From Methylotuvimicrobium sp. KM2 (lineage in GTDB: Bacteria > Pseudomonadota > Gammaproteobacteria > Methylococcales > Methylomonadaceae), in contig NZ_CP150634.1 in the NCBI RefSeq assembly GCF_038051925.1, forward strand, positions 1,860,001 through 1,924,000: a stretch of 64,000 bases of DNA. Direction: 5' to 3'. Both the position numbers and the translations under genes were made by a program. Shown piece after piece: positions 53,780 through 63,386 of this stretch. The notes under the pieces are model-generated. The model was not told the origin of the DNA. It did not search any database and saw only the letters and a program-made list of their open reading frames with translations. Numbering within the stretch: the stretch's first letter is position 1; every line of letters starts with the position of its first letter.

Positions 53780-55582
53780 TTATGGGTTGACTATTTCCAC
53801 GACCGTTTTGATTTCCGTATCGTTCAAAGCCAGACTAGGTTCGGGTCCAAGATGTTGTATGTTGTGCAAAAACACGGTTTCGACGGCTTTGACCAGATTG
53901 GTTTTGATGCTAAACATGTAAGCGCTGTCATTGATCAGCGATGAGCCGGTTTCGGCGGTGATTTTATTTTTGCGGATCAGTGTCTCGATGCTGCGAGTGA
54001 TCTGTTGGTCGTCTTCCTCGATCTTGGCCTTGAGGGCATCGAGCGAAACAAAAGGCAATTCGTCGGCCTCGACATTTTCCATGAATTGATCGATTTGCTT
54101 GATTAGTAGTGCGATTTGATAAGCGATTTTGTGATACTCATCGCGGGCGTAGCGATAACGCGAAGTGGCGAAATGGAGCCAATTGGTTTGCAGATGCTTG
54201 GTGTTTTTGATTGCCTCGACGATATGCCGGTTCGCGTCGCGCAGCCAATAAAGTTTTGCAGTGGGTTTATGTTCCGGCGAAAAAGAAGCGCGGCTGATGA
54301 AGGCGATAATGGCACTGTAAATTCCTTTAATGCGTTTTTCGTAGGCATTTTCTATATCGTATTCGGCCGGATTTTCTTGATTCGTCAATGTTTGCAGTAA
54401 CTGTTCATTGTCTTGAAGATCCCGGCGGCTCAATCCGAAAGTTCTTAGGATGACATAAACGGCATTGTCGTATAGATGCAGCGTCTCCAGTCGTATCGAT
54501 TCGTTCATGGTTTCAGGAAATTCGACCGCCGAGCTATTTAAGTATTTCGGCATGAAAAGACTGATTTTTCTTTCCTTGATGAAGCGTTGTAAAAACACGA
54601 CCATGTATCCGATAAACGGGAATAATAGCGCGATTCCCGCAAAATTGAATAAGGTGTGAAAGACGGCGAGTTTTAATGTGTAGTCGCTGGGGATTATTCC
54701 GATCTTGTCGCTAAGCCAATCCACGGTCACGACAAAATAAGGAATAAACATAAGTGTGACGATGCCGGTCAAAAAATTGAAAATTAAATGCGCCCAGGCT
54801 AAACGTTTGCCGTCGATATTGGCGCCTAATGCGCCGATAATGGCCGTGATTGTCGTGCCGATGTTCGAGCCGACCGCCAATGCTAAGGCATTCTCGTAAG
54901 TGATTTGTTGTGCCGCTAGCGCCGTGATGATCAAGACCATCGTGGCATGGCTCGATTGCATGACGACTGTGGCGGCGACGCCCACTGCCGTATAAACTAA
55001 CAATCCCTTGATGCCCGGCATCGCGAATTCGACGAGATCGATGGTTTCTTTGATGCGCTCGAAATTATCCTTCATATAATCGATGCCCAGAAACAGAAAG
55101 CCTAGTCCGGTCAGAATAAAACCTATGCCTTTGACTTTTTTCCGGGCTTGAAAAATAAATAATATACCGAAAACCAGTATAGGCAGCGCGTATGCGGCGA
55201 TATCGACTTTAAGCCCGAAACCGGCAATTAGCCAGGCGCCGGTCGAAGTGCCGAGGTTTGCACCGAAGATTATTCCGATACCCGTGGCCAAATCGAGCAA
55301 ACCTGCGCTTAGAAAGGATATCGTGATGATCGAAACCAGCGAGCTCGATTGCATCAAGGTTGTGGCGACGATGCCGAAGGTCAAGCTTTTAAGTCGCGTA
55401 TCGGTGGTTTTTTGCAGAATGCGTTCTAGCGTGCCGCCGGTAAATGCCTTGAAGCCTTGTTCGAGCGACATCATGCCGAACAAAAAAATAGCAATGCCGG
55501 CCGCGATGCCTTTAAATTCTTCGCTAAGCCAAAAGCCGATACTCAATAAGGGAATACCCAGGATCAGAAATAATTTTTGCAT
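53780..55582 (-). CDS. Na/Pi cotransporter family protein with C-terminal PhoU-like domain
   Basis: 600 residues. Two Na_Pi_cotrans repeats are visible in the first ~310 residues, each with the QSSS-type motif: TTLMQSSSLVSIITISFLSA and VVMQSSHATMVLIITALAAQ, plus GANLGTSTGAW and GSNIGTTITA. The C-terminal ~230 residues are helical and PhoU-like. Imports phosphate with sodium, inner membrane. The transposon-like element at 55660-55861 is just upstream and may affect its promoter. Confidence 0.93.
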   Translation of the reverse strand: MQKLFLILGIPLLSIGFWLSEEFKGIAAGIAIFLFGMMSLEQGFKAFTGGTLERILQKTTDTRLKSLTFGIVATTLMQSSSLVSIITISFLSAGLLDLATGIGIIFGANLGTSTGAWLIAGFGLKVDIAAYALPILVFGILFIFQARKKVKGIGFILTGLGFLFLGIDYMKDNFERIKETIDLVEFAMPGIKGLLVYTAVGVAATVVMQSSHATMVLIITALAAQQITYENALALAVGSNIGTTITAIIGALGANIDGKRLAWAHLIFNFLTGIVTLMFIPYFVVTVDWLSDKIGIIPSDYTLKLAVFHTLFNFAGIALLFPFIGYMVVFLQRFIKERKISLFMPKYLNSSAVEFPETMNESIRLETLHLYDNAVYVILRTFGLSRRDLQDNEQLLQTLTNQENPAEYDIENAYEKRIKGIYSAIIAFISRASFSPEHKPTAKLYWLRDANRHIVEAIKNTKHLQTNWLHFATSRYRYARDEYHKIAYQIALLIKQIDQFMENVEADELPFVSLDALKAKIEEDDQQITRSIETLIRKNKITAETGSSLINDSAYMFSIKTNLVKAVETVFLHNIQHLGPEPSLALNDTEIKTVVEIVNP

Positions 55583-55635
55583 GGATTTGGCCGAAGGTTA
55601 TGCGATGTCTGCATATGCAGCGATACTCCGGTATT

Positions 55636-55932
55636 TTAACCCAGCTTTAACAATTTTCGGTAACTTCTCAATAAGTCATGGCACCTATTAAATCAAAGAG
55701 TTACAAAGCCAGAATTGAGCCTTTGAGACGTTTTTTGGAGTGTCGACACCAAAAAATCAATGCCTTGCAGACCATGATCACGCCACGGCCCAATAAAAAG
55801 TCATTTTATTTGGGCCGTAAGCCATTGTTTTTAAATGCGCCATGAGTTATTGAGAAGTTACAATTTTCGCCATTAAGGCATTGAAAACAATGCAAAAATA
55901 TTATGGTGCTACCTTTGTTAAGGCTGGGTTAA
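55636..55932. repeat. Inverted TTAACCCAGC pair flanking a MITE
   Basis: TTAACCCAGCTTTAA (55636-55650) and TTAAGGCTGGGTTAA (55918-55932) face each other; without the MITE the pair would be ~90 bases apart. A second pair is at 57924-58075. The right arm includes the stop codon of the MOSC gene. Confidence 0.7.
55660..55861. mobile_element. Non-autonomous MITE (202 bases) with 8-base target duplication
   Basis: Ends are GTAACTTCTCAATAAGTCAT (55660) and the complement of GTAACTTCTCAATAACTCAT (right end, 55861): 25-base inverted repeats with two mismatches. AATTTTCG flanks it on both sides (55652-55659 and 55862-55869). It contains a nested palindrome (CGGCCCAATAAA...TTTATTTGGGCCG) and no gene. 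GTAA ends and an 8-base duplication are compatible with IS66-type transposition, but the partner transposase is not in the window. Confidence 0.9.
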
Positions 55933-56765
55933 AGTTGGTCGAGCGGAGGTTGTTTAGGGCCGGTGGAAAGGATCGCGACCGAATCGCCGATGTGTAATAC
56001 TCCTGTATTGTCATGCAAGGCGTTTTGTCCGAAATACACTTTTTGGTTCCATTTGCGGATTCTGCTTAATGTGAGCAGCGGCTCTGGTCCGGATTCTGCC
56101 GTTTCCGGATCGATGGTCGGTACCGAGCAGCGCGCGCAGGGTTTTGGTAATCTGAAGTTGATGTCGCCGATGCTTATTGTTCGCCAGCTGTCTTCGGCGT
56201 AGCTATCGCAGCCTGAAAGGACCAAATTAGGTCTGAAACGGGCCATTGGATAATTCAGATTCATGGCGCGGTTGAGTGAGGCCAGAGTGTTTTCCGAGAG
56301 TATCAAGAATGGAAAGCCGTCCGAAAAATAAACTTTATCGTCGGGCCGGGCGTAATTCGGATCGACCGGGCGAATTGTTTCTTCCGCTTGGTAAACCAGT
56401 TTACAATCGATATGTAAAAAATCACTGAGCCATCGGTTTGCTTGCTTTGAAACCTCGTGCGCTAGGCAGCGGTCATGCCAGATTTCGCATTCCAGCGTTT
56501 CATCGTTTGTTGCCTCCAGTGGTAGCGCCAAATTGTCCAAACCCGGCGCCGATAGAGTCAAACAGCTTTCGCTCAAAGCGGTGCGAATCAATGCCATTTT
56601 AGGCAGGCACCGTTGGGATAAAAATTTTCTTTTTTTATCAACCAACATCCATTGCCTATCATAGCGCAGACCTTTTTCGGTCACAGGCCAGCGGTCGACC
56701 GCGATACCCGCCAATGATTTAACCGGATAGATATAAATTCCGCTTAAAAAAGGCGAAGGCATCAT
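55929..56765 (-). CDS. MOSC-domain protein (YcbX-like)
   Basis: 278 residues. An N-terminal MOSC_N beta-barrel (GIYIYPVKSLAGIAVDRWPV) is followed by the MOSC domain: FRPNLVLSG, then the conserved cysteine in KPCARCSVPTID. MOSC proteins of the YcbX and mARC type carry molybdenum cofactor and reduce N-hydroxylated compounds; they need an electron donor. No fused ferredoxin domain is present, so it is a shorter YcbX-like form. It starts one base after the stop of the small hypothetical gene upstream. Confidence 0.9.
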   Translation of the reverse strand: MMPSPFLSGIYIYPVKSLAGIAVDRWPVTEKGLRYDRQWMLVDKKRKFLSQRCLPKMALIRTALSESCLTLSAPGLDNLALPLEATNDETLECEIWHDRCLAHEVSKQANRWLSDFLHIDCKLVYQAEETIRPVDPNYARPDDKVYFSDGFPFLILSENTLASLNRAMNLNYPMARFRPNLVLSGCDSYAEDSWRTISIGDINFRLPKPCARCSVPTIDPETAESGPEPLLTLSRIRKWNQKVYFGQNALHDNTGVLHIGDSVAILSTGPKQPPLDQL

Positions 56766-57119
56766 TTAACCGAGCAGTCCTTTTACGGCGCTCGATGTCA
56801 GATTGCTTTGAGCGGCTAGGCTTTCCGCTGGGAATTGATTAATCAAGTCGGCGGTTTGCCTGACAATCTCGTTGGCCTGTTCCGGTTCGGTGACCGATGA
56901 GGTTGTATTTACATTTTGCGCTTCACGGTTACGAAACGATTCGGAAAGTTGCAGCGCGTTATCCGATAATTCGAGGTTTTGCTCGTCGCTGACAATAGGC
57001 GCTCTTGGTGCGGGGACGTCTTGATTTAGCTCTTCAGTCAGTCTGCGATTTTGCTCCGTCTGAACGGGTACATTCGGTACGCTATTATCGATGCGTGGTG
57101 TTATGGCTTGGATTTCCAT
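56766..57119 (-). CDS. Small hypothetical protein
   Basis: 117 residues, no signal peptide and no membrane segment. Low-complexity, acidic N-terminus with VPAPRAP; the C-terminal part (NEIVRQTADLINQFPAESLA, AQSNLTSSAVKGLLG) resembles flagellin- or motility-associated short ORFs of gammaproteobacteria with an AQANL-type tail. Function unknown. The stop abuts the MOSC start codon, so the two are cotranscribed. Confidence 0.65.
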   Translation of the reverse strand: MEIQAITPRIDNSVPNVPVQTEQNRRLTEELNQDVPAPRAPIVSDEQNLELSDNALQLSESFRNREAQNVNTTSSVTEPEQANEIVRQTADLINQFPAESLAAQSNLTSSAVKGLLG

Positions 57120-57337
57120 TTTGGACTCCTCATTCGAAAAGATTCCTGACTAACAAAGTGTTCATTGGTATCGATATGGCATCAAATTACCGGTATCGGG
57201 TTGCTCAATATGTAAAGGTTTCCGGCAATAAACGCCAGTTTAAGGAAAAGCGGGTCATCCAGCCACGGATTGGTAGAATCCAGTGCCAGGAATGACAATG
57301 CCTAGCTGATAATTAGGCAATAATTTCCTTGGATCGT

Positions 57338-57742
57338 TCATTTAAACAGTAAATCCGTTTGAGTTTCAAGTAAATGATCGCCCAGATCGTTTTGCCGTTC
57401 TTCGAACTTGATACCATATTCAAGCTCATTGCTGCTGGATTGGCGGACGACTTTGGCTTTCATAGTAAATCGTCTGCCGTCTTTGAATTTAAGCGCCACA
57501 GTAATTTTTTTATTAATGCCCAGTTTTTCTTCGGGGCTCACGCGTAAGCCTTTACTGCTGATGTCTTGAAGTTGAGCTTGTATCTTTTTATCGATTCCAA
57601 GTAAGTTTTTAGTAATCAACGCGACTTTAATATCGCTTCTGACATAGCGAACCGATCTACGGCCATTATCTTGAATCGTATCATCGGTATCTAAATCGAA
57701 AATATCGCGATGATTTTCTGAAGGAGGATTGATGTCGGCCAT
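57338..57742 (-). CDS. PilZ-domain protein
   Basis: 134 residues. PilZ c-di-GMP-binding motifs are present: RRSVRYVRSD (RxxxR) and DISSKGLRV (D/NxSxxG), followed by the beta-barrel region KFKDGRRFTMKAKVVR. Likely cytosolic c-di-GMP receptor with an unknown output. Transcribed on the minus strand after a gap of ~220 bases from the hypothetical gene downstream; no direct link to neighbours is evident. Confidence 0.9.
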   Translation of the reverse strand: MADINPPSENHRDIFDLDTDDTIQDNGRRSVRYVRSDIKVALITKNLLGIDKKIQAQLQDISSKGLRVSPEEKLGINKKITVALKFKDGRRFTMKAKVVRQSSSNELEYGIKFEERQNDLGDHLLETQTDLLFK

Positions 57743-57923
57743 GGAGATTACGAAATCAGAGGTAATGTTGGGTTATCGAATAATGTGGCGCTAATTTAAA
57801 TTATAGTGTGTTTTTGCTTGTAATAGTGGTCAGTTTATTATCGGCAGTGTCGATGCATAAGGAAACCCTGCGCAGTTATGTTTATAATGCTCGATTGAGC
57901 AAGACTCAAGTGCTAGGAAATTG

Positions 57924-58075
57924 TTAACCCAGCCTTAATAAACGTAGTGAATACGGTCTATGCTGTTGAATTATAAGAAATAAAAGGAGATCTAAAATAG
58001 ATTTGTAGTGCCGTAAAATAACTTCTATCTTAATATTCAACAGTTTATGTTCGGTAAATGTTAAAGCTGGGTTAA
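57924..58075. repeat. Inverted TTAACCCAGC pair (second copy)
   Basis: TTAACCCAGCCTTAA (57924-57938) and TTAAAGCTGGGTTAA (58061-58075), inverted and ~120 bases apart, as at 55636-55932 but without the MITE. It lies upstream of the PQQ-linked ABC cluster. The rest of 57743-58172 shows no gene. Confidence 0.7.
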
Positions 58076-58172
58076 GTTAAACAGAGAATGTTGAATGGAT
58101 TGGTTCTGTATAGTCTTCATTTTGCTTTCTTTATTTTTATCTCAGCCATAGCAAATGAATGGAGTAGGAAAA

Positions 58173-59336
58173 ATGATCGTCCGATCTTTATTGTTAGGTA
58201 TTAGTATGCTGTCATTGACTGTTTTTGTTGCGCAAGCGGAACAAAAACAGGAAATCGAAATTGTTTACTTTACCCAAGAAAAAATAGCCCCGCCGGCCCT
58301 GTCGAATCTTGATCCGTTTATTAAAGACAAGGGCGAACTCGGCGCCGAACTAGCGATCGACGATAACAACACTACCGGACAGTTTACCGGACAATTGTAT
58401 AAATTGAACAAAGTTATCGTGCCGGTCGACGGCGATGTCGCCCAGGAATTTAACGACAAAGTAGCCGGGAAATTCTCCTTTGTTGTCGCCAATTTGCCTG
58501 TCAATGATTTGCTGAAAATTATCGATACGAATCAACCGGAGCAAACCTTGATTTTCGATGCGGGAACGACGGACGACAGTCTACGGCAGCGTTGCGGTAG
58601 CGATGTGCTGCATATCTTGCCGAGCCGCGCGATGCGTGCCGATGCCTTGGCTCAATATCTGTTGAAAAAGCGCTGGACGAAGTGGTTTTTGGTAACCGGC
58701 GCGAGCGATGAAGATAAATTATTTGCCGCCGCGATCAAGCGATCGGCGAAGCGTTTCGGCATGAAAATCGTCGCCGAGAAAGCCTGGGACCATACCTATG
58801 ACGCACGACGAACCGCTCAATCGGATGTGCCGGTGTTCACGCAAGGCGTCGACTACGATATATTGGTCGTTGCCGACGAACAAGGCTTGTTTGGCGAATA
58901 TCTGGATTACCGGACCTGGATTCCCAGACCGGTTGTCGGAACGCAAGGCTTGATCGCGACTTCATGGCATCGCACGCATGAACAATGGGGTGCGGTGCAA
59001 ATTCAAAACCGTTTCAAAGAACAAAAGGGCCGCTGGATGGAAGAGGCCGATTACGGCGCTTATCTGGCGATTCGCGCCATTGGCGAGGCCGCGACTCGGA
59101 CCCAATCGAGCCAACTGAACGATATCAAGCCTTATTTGTTAAGCGACAAACTCGCTTTGCAAGGCTATAAAGGCAGGCCATTGTCGTTCCGGACTTGGAA
59201 CGGTCAGTTGAGACAACCGCTGTTACTCGCGGCGCCACGTTCCTTGGTCGCGGTCGCCCCGATCGAAGGTTTTTTACACCCGAAAACCGAATTGGATACG
59301 CTGGGTTACGATCAACCCGAAACCAAATGTAAGTAA
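58173..59336 (+). CDS. PQQ-associated ABC transporter substrate-binding protein
   Basis: 387 residues from ATG 58173, which has GGAGTAGG upstream; the in-frame ATG at 58155 lies before that site. Signal peptide (SLLLGISMLSLTVFVAQAEQ). The mature region resembles periplasmic type I binding proteins and the TIGR family found beside PQQ-linked ABC genes (CGSDVLHILPSRAMRADALA, KKRWTKWFLVTGASDEDK). Followed by YVTN beta-propeller, ATPase and permease genes. The cluster is widespread in methylotrophs with pyrroloquinoline-quinone-dependent alcohol oxidation. Substrate unknown. Confidence 0.88.
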   Translation: MIVRSLLLGISMLSLTVFVAQAEQKQEIEIVYFTQEKIAPPALSNLDPFIKDKGELGAELAIDDNNTTGQFTGQLYKLNKVIVPVDGDVAQEFNDKVAGKFSFVVANLPVNDLLKIIDTNQPEQTLIFDAGTTDDSLRQRCGSDVLHILPSRAMRADALAQYLLKKRWTKWFLVTGASDEDKLFAAAIKRSAKRFGMKIVAEKAWDHTYDARRTAQSDVPVFTQGVDYDILVVADEQGLFGEYLDYRTWIPRPVVGTQGLIATSWHRTHEQWGAVQIQNRFKEQKGRWMEEADYGAYLAIRAIGEAATRTQSSQLNDIKPYLLSDKLALQGYKGRPLSFRTWNGQLRQPLLLAAPRSLVAVAPIEGFLHPKTELDTLGYDQPETKCK

Positions 59337-59348
59337 AAGGTAGATACT

Positions 59349-60305
59349 ATGAAATATGCTTTATTGACTGTCGCGCTATGCTCAGCCGTTACGGCACGCG
59401 CCGAAACGGTTTATGTCACACTGGAAAAAGACAATGCCTTGGCCGTCGTCGACCCGATTGCCGGTTCGTTAAGCAAAACGGTACCGGTCGGACAAAGACC
59501 TCGCGGTATTGCAATCAGCCCCGATAACAAATTCCTATACGTAGCGACCAGCGACGACGATACGATTAAAGTCATCGATGCCGAAACCCTTGAGGAAGTC
59601 GGACGATTGCCGTCCGGCGAGGACCCCGAAACCTTTGCGGTCAGTCCCGACGGCAGCCGGATGTTCGTATCGAACGAGGACGACAGTCAAGTCACCGTGA
59701 TCGATGTGCAAGAACGCAAAGCGATCAAGGAAATCAAGGTCGGCGTAGAGCCGGAAGGCATTGCCGCGAGTCCCGACGGGCGTTGGGTTATCAGTGCTTC
59801 CGAAACGACCAATATGCTGCACTGGATCGATACCGAGAGCCTTGCTATCGTCGATAACACGCTGGTCGATCCGCGCCCGCGGGCTTTGAGTTTTACCGCC
59901 GACAGCAAATTCGTTTGGGCGACATCCGAAATGGCCGGGACTTTGACGATACTCGATGCCGAGACGCGGCAAATCATCAAGAATATTAAACTGGAAGTTC
60001 CGGGTGTGACTTTCGACAAGATTCAGCCGGTCGGTGTCGCGATCGACAAGGACAATCGCTGGGGCTATGTCGCATTGGGCCCGGCAAATCGAGTAGCGGT
60101 GATCAACGCCAAGACTTACGAGATCGAAAAATTTCTGCTGGTCGGCGAAAGAGTCTGGAATTTGGCGTTCTCTCCCGATCAAAAGCGGCTTTATACGACC
60201 AACGGAGTCAGCAACGATATTTCGATCATCGACTTGGCTAGCCATAAAGTCACCAAATCGGTCGGAGTAGGGCGTTATCCCTGGGGAGTGGTTGCGAAGC
60301 CATGA
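59349..60305 (+). CDS. YVTN-type beta-propeller protein (PQQ ABC cluster)
   Basis: 318 residues with a signal peptide (LTVALCSAVTARA). Repeated blades with the YVT/NxxDNTVSVID-like pattern (VYVTLEKDNALAVVDPIAGS, LYVATSDDDTIKVIDAETLE, MFVSNEDDSQVTVIDVQERK, LYTTNGVSNDISIIDLASHK), six to seven in total. A periplasmic beta-propeller of the type linked to PQQ-dependent catabolism ABC systems. Starts 12 bases after the binding protein and its stop overlaps the ATPase start (ATGA). Confidence 0.9.
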   Translation: MKYALLTVALCSAVTARAETVYVTLEKDNALAVVDPIAGSLSKTVPVGQRPRGIAISPDNKFLYVATSDDDTIKVIDAETLEEVGRLPSGEDPETFAVSPDGSRMFVSNEDDSQVTVIDVQERKAIKEIKVGVEPEGIAASPDGRWVISASETTNMLHWIDTESLAIVDNTLVDPRPRALSFTADSKFVWATSEMAGTLTILDAETRQIIKNIKLEVPGVTFDKIQPVGVAIDKDNRWGYVALGPANRVAVINAKTYEIEKFLLVGERVWNLAFSPDQKRLYTTNGVSNDISIIDLASHKVTKSVGVGRYPWGVVAKP

Positions 60306-61039
60306 ATTCGATCGCGTTGTCCGTCGAAGATTTAAGTTTTTCCTACAGCGGCAAGAAAGCGCTGGATAAGGTCGGCTTTTCGATAAATCCCGGTGAATGT
60401 ACGATTCTGCTCGGACCGAACGGCGCCGGAAAAAGCACCTTGTTTGCGTTAATTACAAGGCTTTACGATACGCGTTCCGGGCGTATCGAATTGTCCGGCT
60501 TCGATGTCAAGAAACAAACGCGCAAGGCCTTGGCGATGTTGGGCGTGGTTTTTCAGCAAACCACGCTCGATATGGACCTGACGGTGATGCAGAATTTGCG
60601 TTACCACACAGCCCTGCATGGCATGAGGCGTAAAGTGGCGAAACAGCGTATACAGGAAGAACTGGAGCGATTCGATATGTACGAGCGCCGTTTCGAAAAA
60701 ATACGCCAACTTAACGGCGGGCACCGGCGGCGTGTCGAAATTGCGCGGGCGCTGTTGCATAAGCCGTCGCTGCTGTTGCTCGACGAACCGACGGTCGGAC
60801 TCGATGTGCCGAGCCGCAAGGCGATCGTCGAGCACGTTCATCAATTGGTCAAGGACGGGCAATTATCAGTGTTGTGGGCGACGCATCTCATCGACGAAAT
60901 TTATCCGGACGATCATTTGGTTGTGTTGCATCAAGGCCAGGTCAAGGCGAACGGCGCGATTCCCAAGGTTTTACAGCAGACCGGCAAAGAGTCGATCGAC
61001 GAGGCGTTTTTTGCACTGACTCAAGGAGGGCGAACATGA
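60302..61039 (+). CDS. ABC transporter ATP-binding protein (PQQ cluster)
   Basis: 245 residues with Walker A GPNGAGKST, signature-like LNGGHRRRVEIARALL (the classic LSGGQ is replaced by LNGGH), Walker B LLLLDEPTVGLD and H-loop WATHLIDEI. Overlaps both neighbours by four bases. The variant signature is shared by TIGR03864-type ATPases of this cluster, so activity is not in doubt from it alone. Couples to the ABC-2 type permease below. Confidence 0.92.
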   Translation: MNSIALSVEDLSFSYSGKKALDKVGFSINPGECTILLGPNGAGKSTLFALITRLYDTRSGRIELSGFDVKKQTRKALAMLGVVFQQTTLDMDLTVMQNLRYHTALHGMRRKVAKQRIQEELERFDMYERRFEKIRQLNGGHRRRVEIARALLHKPSLLLLDEPTVGLDVPSRKAIVEHVHQLVKDGQLSVLWATHLIDEIYPDDHLVVLHQGQVKANGAIPKVLQQTGKESIDEAFFALTQGGRT

Positions 61040-61842
61040 GACTATTGCATTATTGGCGGGCGATGTGGGGCATTATCGGCCGCGAATTGCTGCGCTTCGT
61101 CAAGCAGCGCGAACGTTTTATTTCCGCATTGGTTCGGCCCTTGCTTTGGCTGTTTGTGTTCGCGGCGGGATTTCGCGCGGCGCTCGGCATCGCTATTGCG
61201 CCTCCCTACGAAACCTATATTCTTTACGAGGTTTATATCACGCCGGGTCTTATCGGCATGATTCAATTGTTCAACGGCATGCAAAGTTCGTTGTCGATGG
61301 TTTACGACCGCGAAATGGGCAGCATGCGGATTCTGATGGTTGCGCCGCTGCCACGCTGGTTTTTGCTGTTTTGTAAGCTGATTGCCGGAACCGCCGTGTC
61401 GGTCTTACAAGTCTATGTCTTTCTCGGCATAGCTTGGCTGTATGAGATCGAGGCGCCGCTTGAAGGGTATCTCTGGGTACTGCCGGCCTTATTGTTGTCC
61501 GGGATGATGCTCGGTGCGTTGGGCTTGTTGCTGTCGTCGTTCATCAAGCAGTTGGAAAATTTTGCCGGTGTGATGAATTTCGTTATTTTTCCGATGTTTT
61601 TCATGTCGACTGCGCTATATCCGCTTTGGAAAATCAAGGAGTCCAGCGAATTGCTGCATGATATCGCTCGGTACAATCCGTTTTCGCAAGCAGTGGAATT
61701 GATTCGTTTTGCGTTGTATAACCAATTCAATCAAGAAGCTTTTATCTACACACTATCGGCCTTTGTCATCTTCATGACGGCGGCCATACTCGGTTATAAC
61801 CCATCGAAAGGCATGATGACTCGAAAAGGAGGGGGCGCCTAA
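61036..61842 (+). CDS. ABC-2 type permease (PQQ cluster)
   Basis: 268 residues from ATG 61036 ([11 protein letters not shown]), six hydrophobic helices ([54 protein letters not shown]). The upstream-frame start at 60874 runs through the ATPase gene and is not credible. Likely exporter channel; ABC-2 family membership indicates export, while the binding protein in the same cluster would normally suggest import, so the direction is unclear. Overlaps rfbB by one base (TAATG). Confidence 0.92.
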   Translation: MRLLHYWRAMWGIIGRELLRFVKQRERFISALVRPLLWLFVFAAGFRAALGIAIAPPYETYILYEVYITPGLIGMIQLFNGMQSSLSMVYDREMGSMRILMVAPLPRWFLLFCKLIAGTAVSVLQVYVFLGIAWLYEIEAPLEGYLWVLPALLLSGMMLGALGLLLSSFIKQLENFAGVMNFVIFPMFFMSTALYPLWKIKESSELLHDIARYNPFSQAVELIRFALYNQFNQEAFIYTLSAFVIFMTAAILGYNPSKGMMTRKGGGA

Positions 61843-62909
61843 TGCAACACAAAACAATTTTGGTAACCGGCGGCGCCGGTTTCATCGGCGGCAATTTCGT
61901 CCGCCGCTTAGTGGGAAAAGGCGGTAGTAAAGTCATCAATCTGGATGCTTTGACCTACGCCGGTAATTTGGAAACCCTGGCGGATTTGGACGGTAACGAC
62001 AATCACCGTTTCGTGCTCGGGTCGATCGGCGACAAAAGCCTGGTCGATTATTTATTGGCGCGTTATCAACCCGATGCGATTGTCAATTTCGCGGCCGAAA
62101 GCCATGTCGACCGGTCGATCGACAGCCCCGGTGCGTTTATTCAGACCAATGTGGTCGGCACATACGGATTGCTCGAGTCAGCGAAGGCTTTTTGGCGGCA
62201 ACTCGATAGCGAAGAGCGGCAAAATTTTCGATTTCTCCATGTCTCGACCGATGAAGTCTACGGGTCGCTAGGCGCGGAAGGAAAATTTACCGAGCAAACG
62301 CCTTATCAACCGAATTCGCCGTATTCGGCGTCGAAGGCTGCGTCCGACCACTTGGTCAGAGCCTATCATCACACATACGATTTTCCGGTGTTGACGACCA
62401 ATTGCTCGAACAACTACGGACCTTATCAATTTCCGGAAAAGTTGATTCCGCTAATGATTTTAAATGCGCTTAGCGGAAAGTCCTTGCCGATTTACGGGGC
62501 CGGATTGAATGTGCGCGACTGGCTGTATGTCGAGGATCATTGCCGCGCGATCGAGACCGTGCTCGAAAAAGGCCGTATCGGAGAGGTATATAATATCGGC
62601 GGCAACAATGAAAAAACCAACCTGGAAGTCGTCGAAACGATTTGCGCCGTACTCGACGAATTAATGCCGGATTCTAATTTCAGGCCGCATAGAAATTTGA
62701 TGCAATTCGTTCAGGATCGTCCCGGACATGATCTGCGTTATGCGATCGATGCCGGTAAAATCAAACGCGAATTGGGCTGGGAGCCGCAAGAAACCTTCGA
62801 AACCGGTCTGCGAAAAACCATACAATGGTATCTCGATAATAAATCTTGGTGGTCCAATGTCTTGGACGGCAGTTACCGGGGCGAGAGACTGGGGCTGCAG
62901 AATCTTTGA
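61842..62909 (+). CDS. rfbB: dTDP-glucose 4,6-dehydratase
   Basis: 355 residues, usual length. Extended SDR with [16 protein letters not shown], the catalytic YxxxK in [11 protein letters not shown], the [10 protein letters not shown] loop and [17 protein letters not shown]. Converts dTDP-glucose to the 4-keto-6-deoxy sugar for rhamnose or other deoxy sugars. Its ATG overlaps the stop of the ABC permease, so it is the last gene of the PQQ-linked operon. rfbA, rfbC and rfbD are not in the window. The pairing is unusual and may hint that the exporter handles a glycosylated product, or may be chance (inference). Confidence 0.93.
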   Translation: MQHKTILVTGGAGFIGGNFVRRLVGKGGSKVINLDALTYAGNLETLADLDGNDNHRFVLGSIGDKSLVDYLLARYQPDAIVNFAAESHVDRSIDSPGAFIQTNVVGTYGLLESAKAFWRQLDSEERQNFRFLHVSTDEVYGSLGAEGKFTEQTPYQPNSPYSASKAASDHLVRAYHHTYDFPVLTTNCSNNYGPYQFPEKLIPLMILNALSGKSLPIYGAGLNVRDWLYVEDHCRAIETVLEKGRIGEVYNIGGNNEKTNLEVVETICAVLDELMPDSNFRPHRNLMQFVQDRPGHDLRYAIDAGKIKRELGWEPQETFETGLRKTIQWYLDNKSWWSNVLDGSYRGERLGLQNL

Positions 62910-62998
62910 TTTTGCAAAAGATTAATTCTAGATTTGACAGTTTAACCATGAAGCACATGAACCTAAAAAGTGCAGTTTGAGGTTTCACCAAGCCGGTG

Positions 62999-63058
62999 TA
63001 AGTGTTGTAGACCCTTCATGCTTCGACTGGGCTCAGCACGAACGGTCTACAACACTTG
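62999..63058. repeat. Palindromic repeat AAGTGTTGTAGACC...GGTCTACAACACTT
   Basis: Inverted 17-base arms (AAGTGTTGTAGACCCTTC and GAACGGTCTACAACACTT) with TGCTTCGACTGGGCTCAGCA in the loop. A large hairpin with no coding role, just after rfbB; it may act as a transcription end or processing site. Confidence 0.65.
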
Positions 63059-63098
63059 CCAACTACTCTTACTGTGAAAGTACAATGCCGGCACCGAA

Positions 63099-63203
63099 GA
63101 GGGTGCGGTTGCTCGATCGACAGGCGTCGGCGGCAGGGAAAGCCGCCGTCGAGCCTACATGGACGTATTCACGGCGTCCTGTCGGGCGAGTGACCGCATC
63201 CTC
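63099..63203. repeat. Family B repeat, complete copy
   Basis: Arms AGGGTGCGGTTGCTCGATCG and GTCGGGCGAGTGACCGCATC flank the core GGCGTCGGCGGCAGGGAAAG with CGAGCCTACATGGACGTATT. Same layout as the copies at 31968 and 44685. The 480-base gap from 62910 to 63386 holds no gene. Confidence 0.85.
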
Positions 63204-63386
63204 CGCCACGCCTCGAACTTTCATTTGCCGGGGCGATGGCTAGGCCTTTATGAACGTTAGGTTAAATAATCCTCCCCAGCAGAAAAACGAATACGCATAT
63301 TTTTAAGCTCGGAGTATTCCGGAGCTACCTACTTTACGAAACGACTTAATTTTTTCCAAACATGAAGTATGACCGAGGAAATAGAC

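Noticed and set aside
60874..61035. Upstream extension of the ABC permease frame
   Set aside because: It lies wholly within the ATPase gene and has no start with a ribosome binding site; ATG 61036 is coupled to the ATPase stop.
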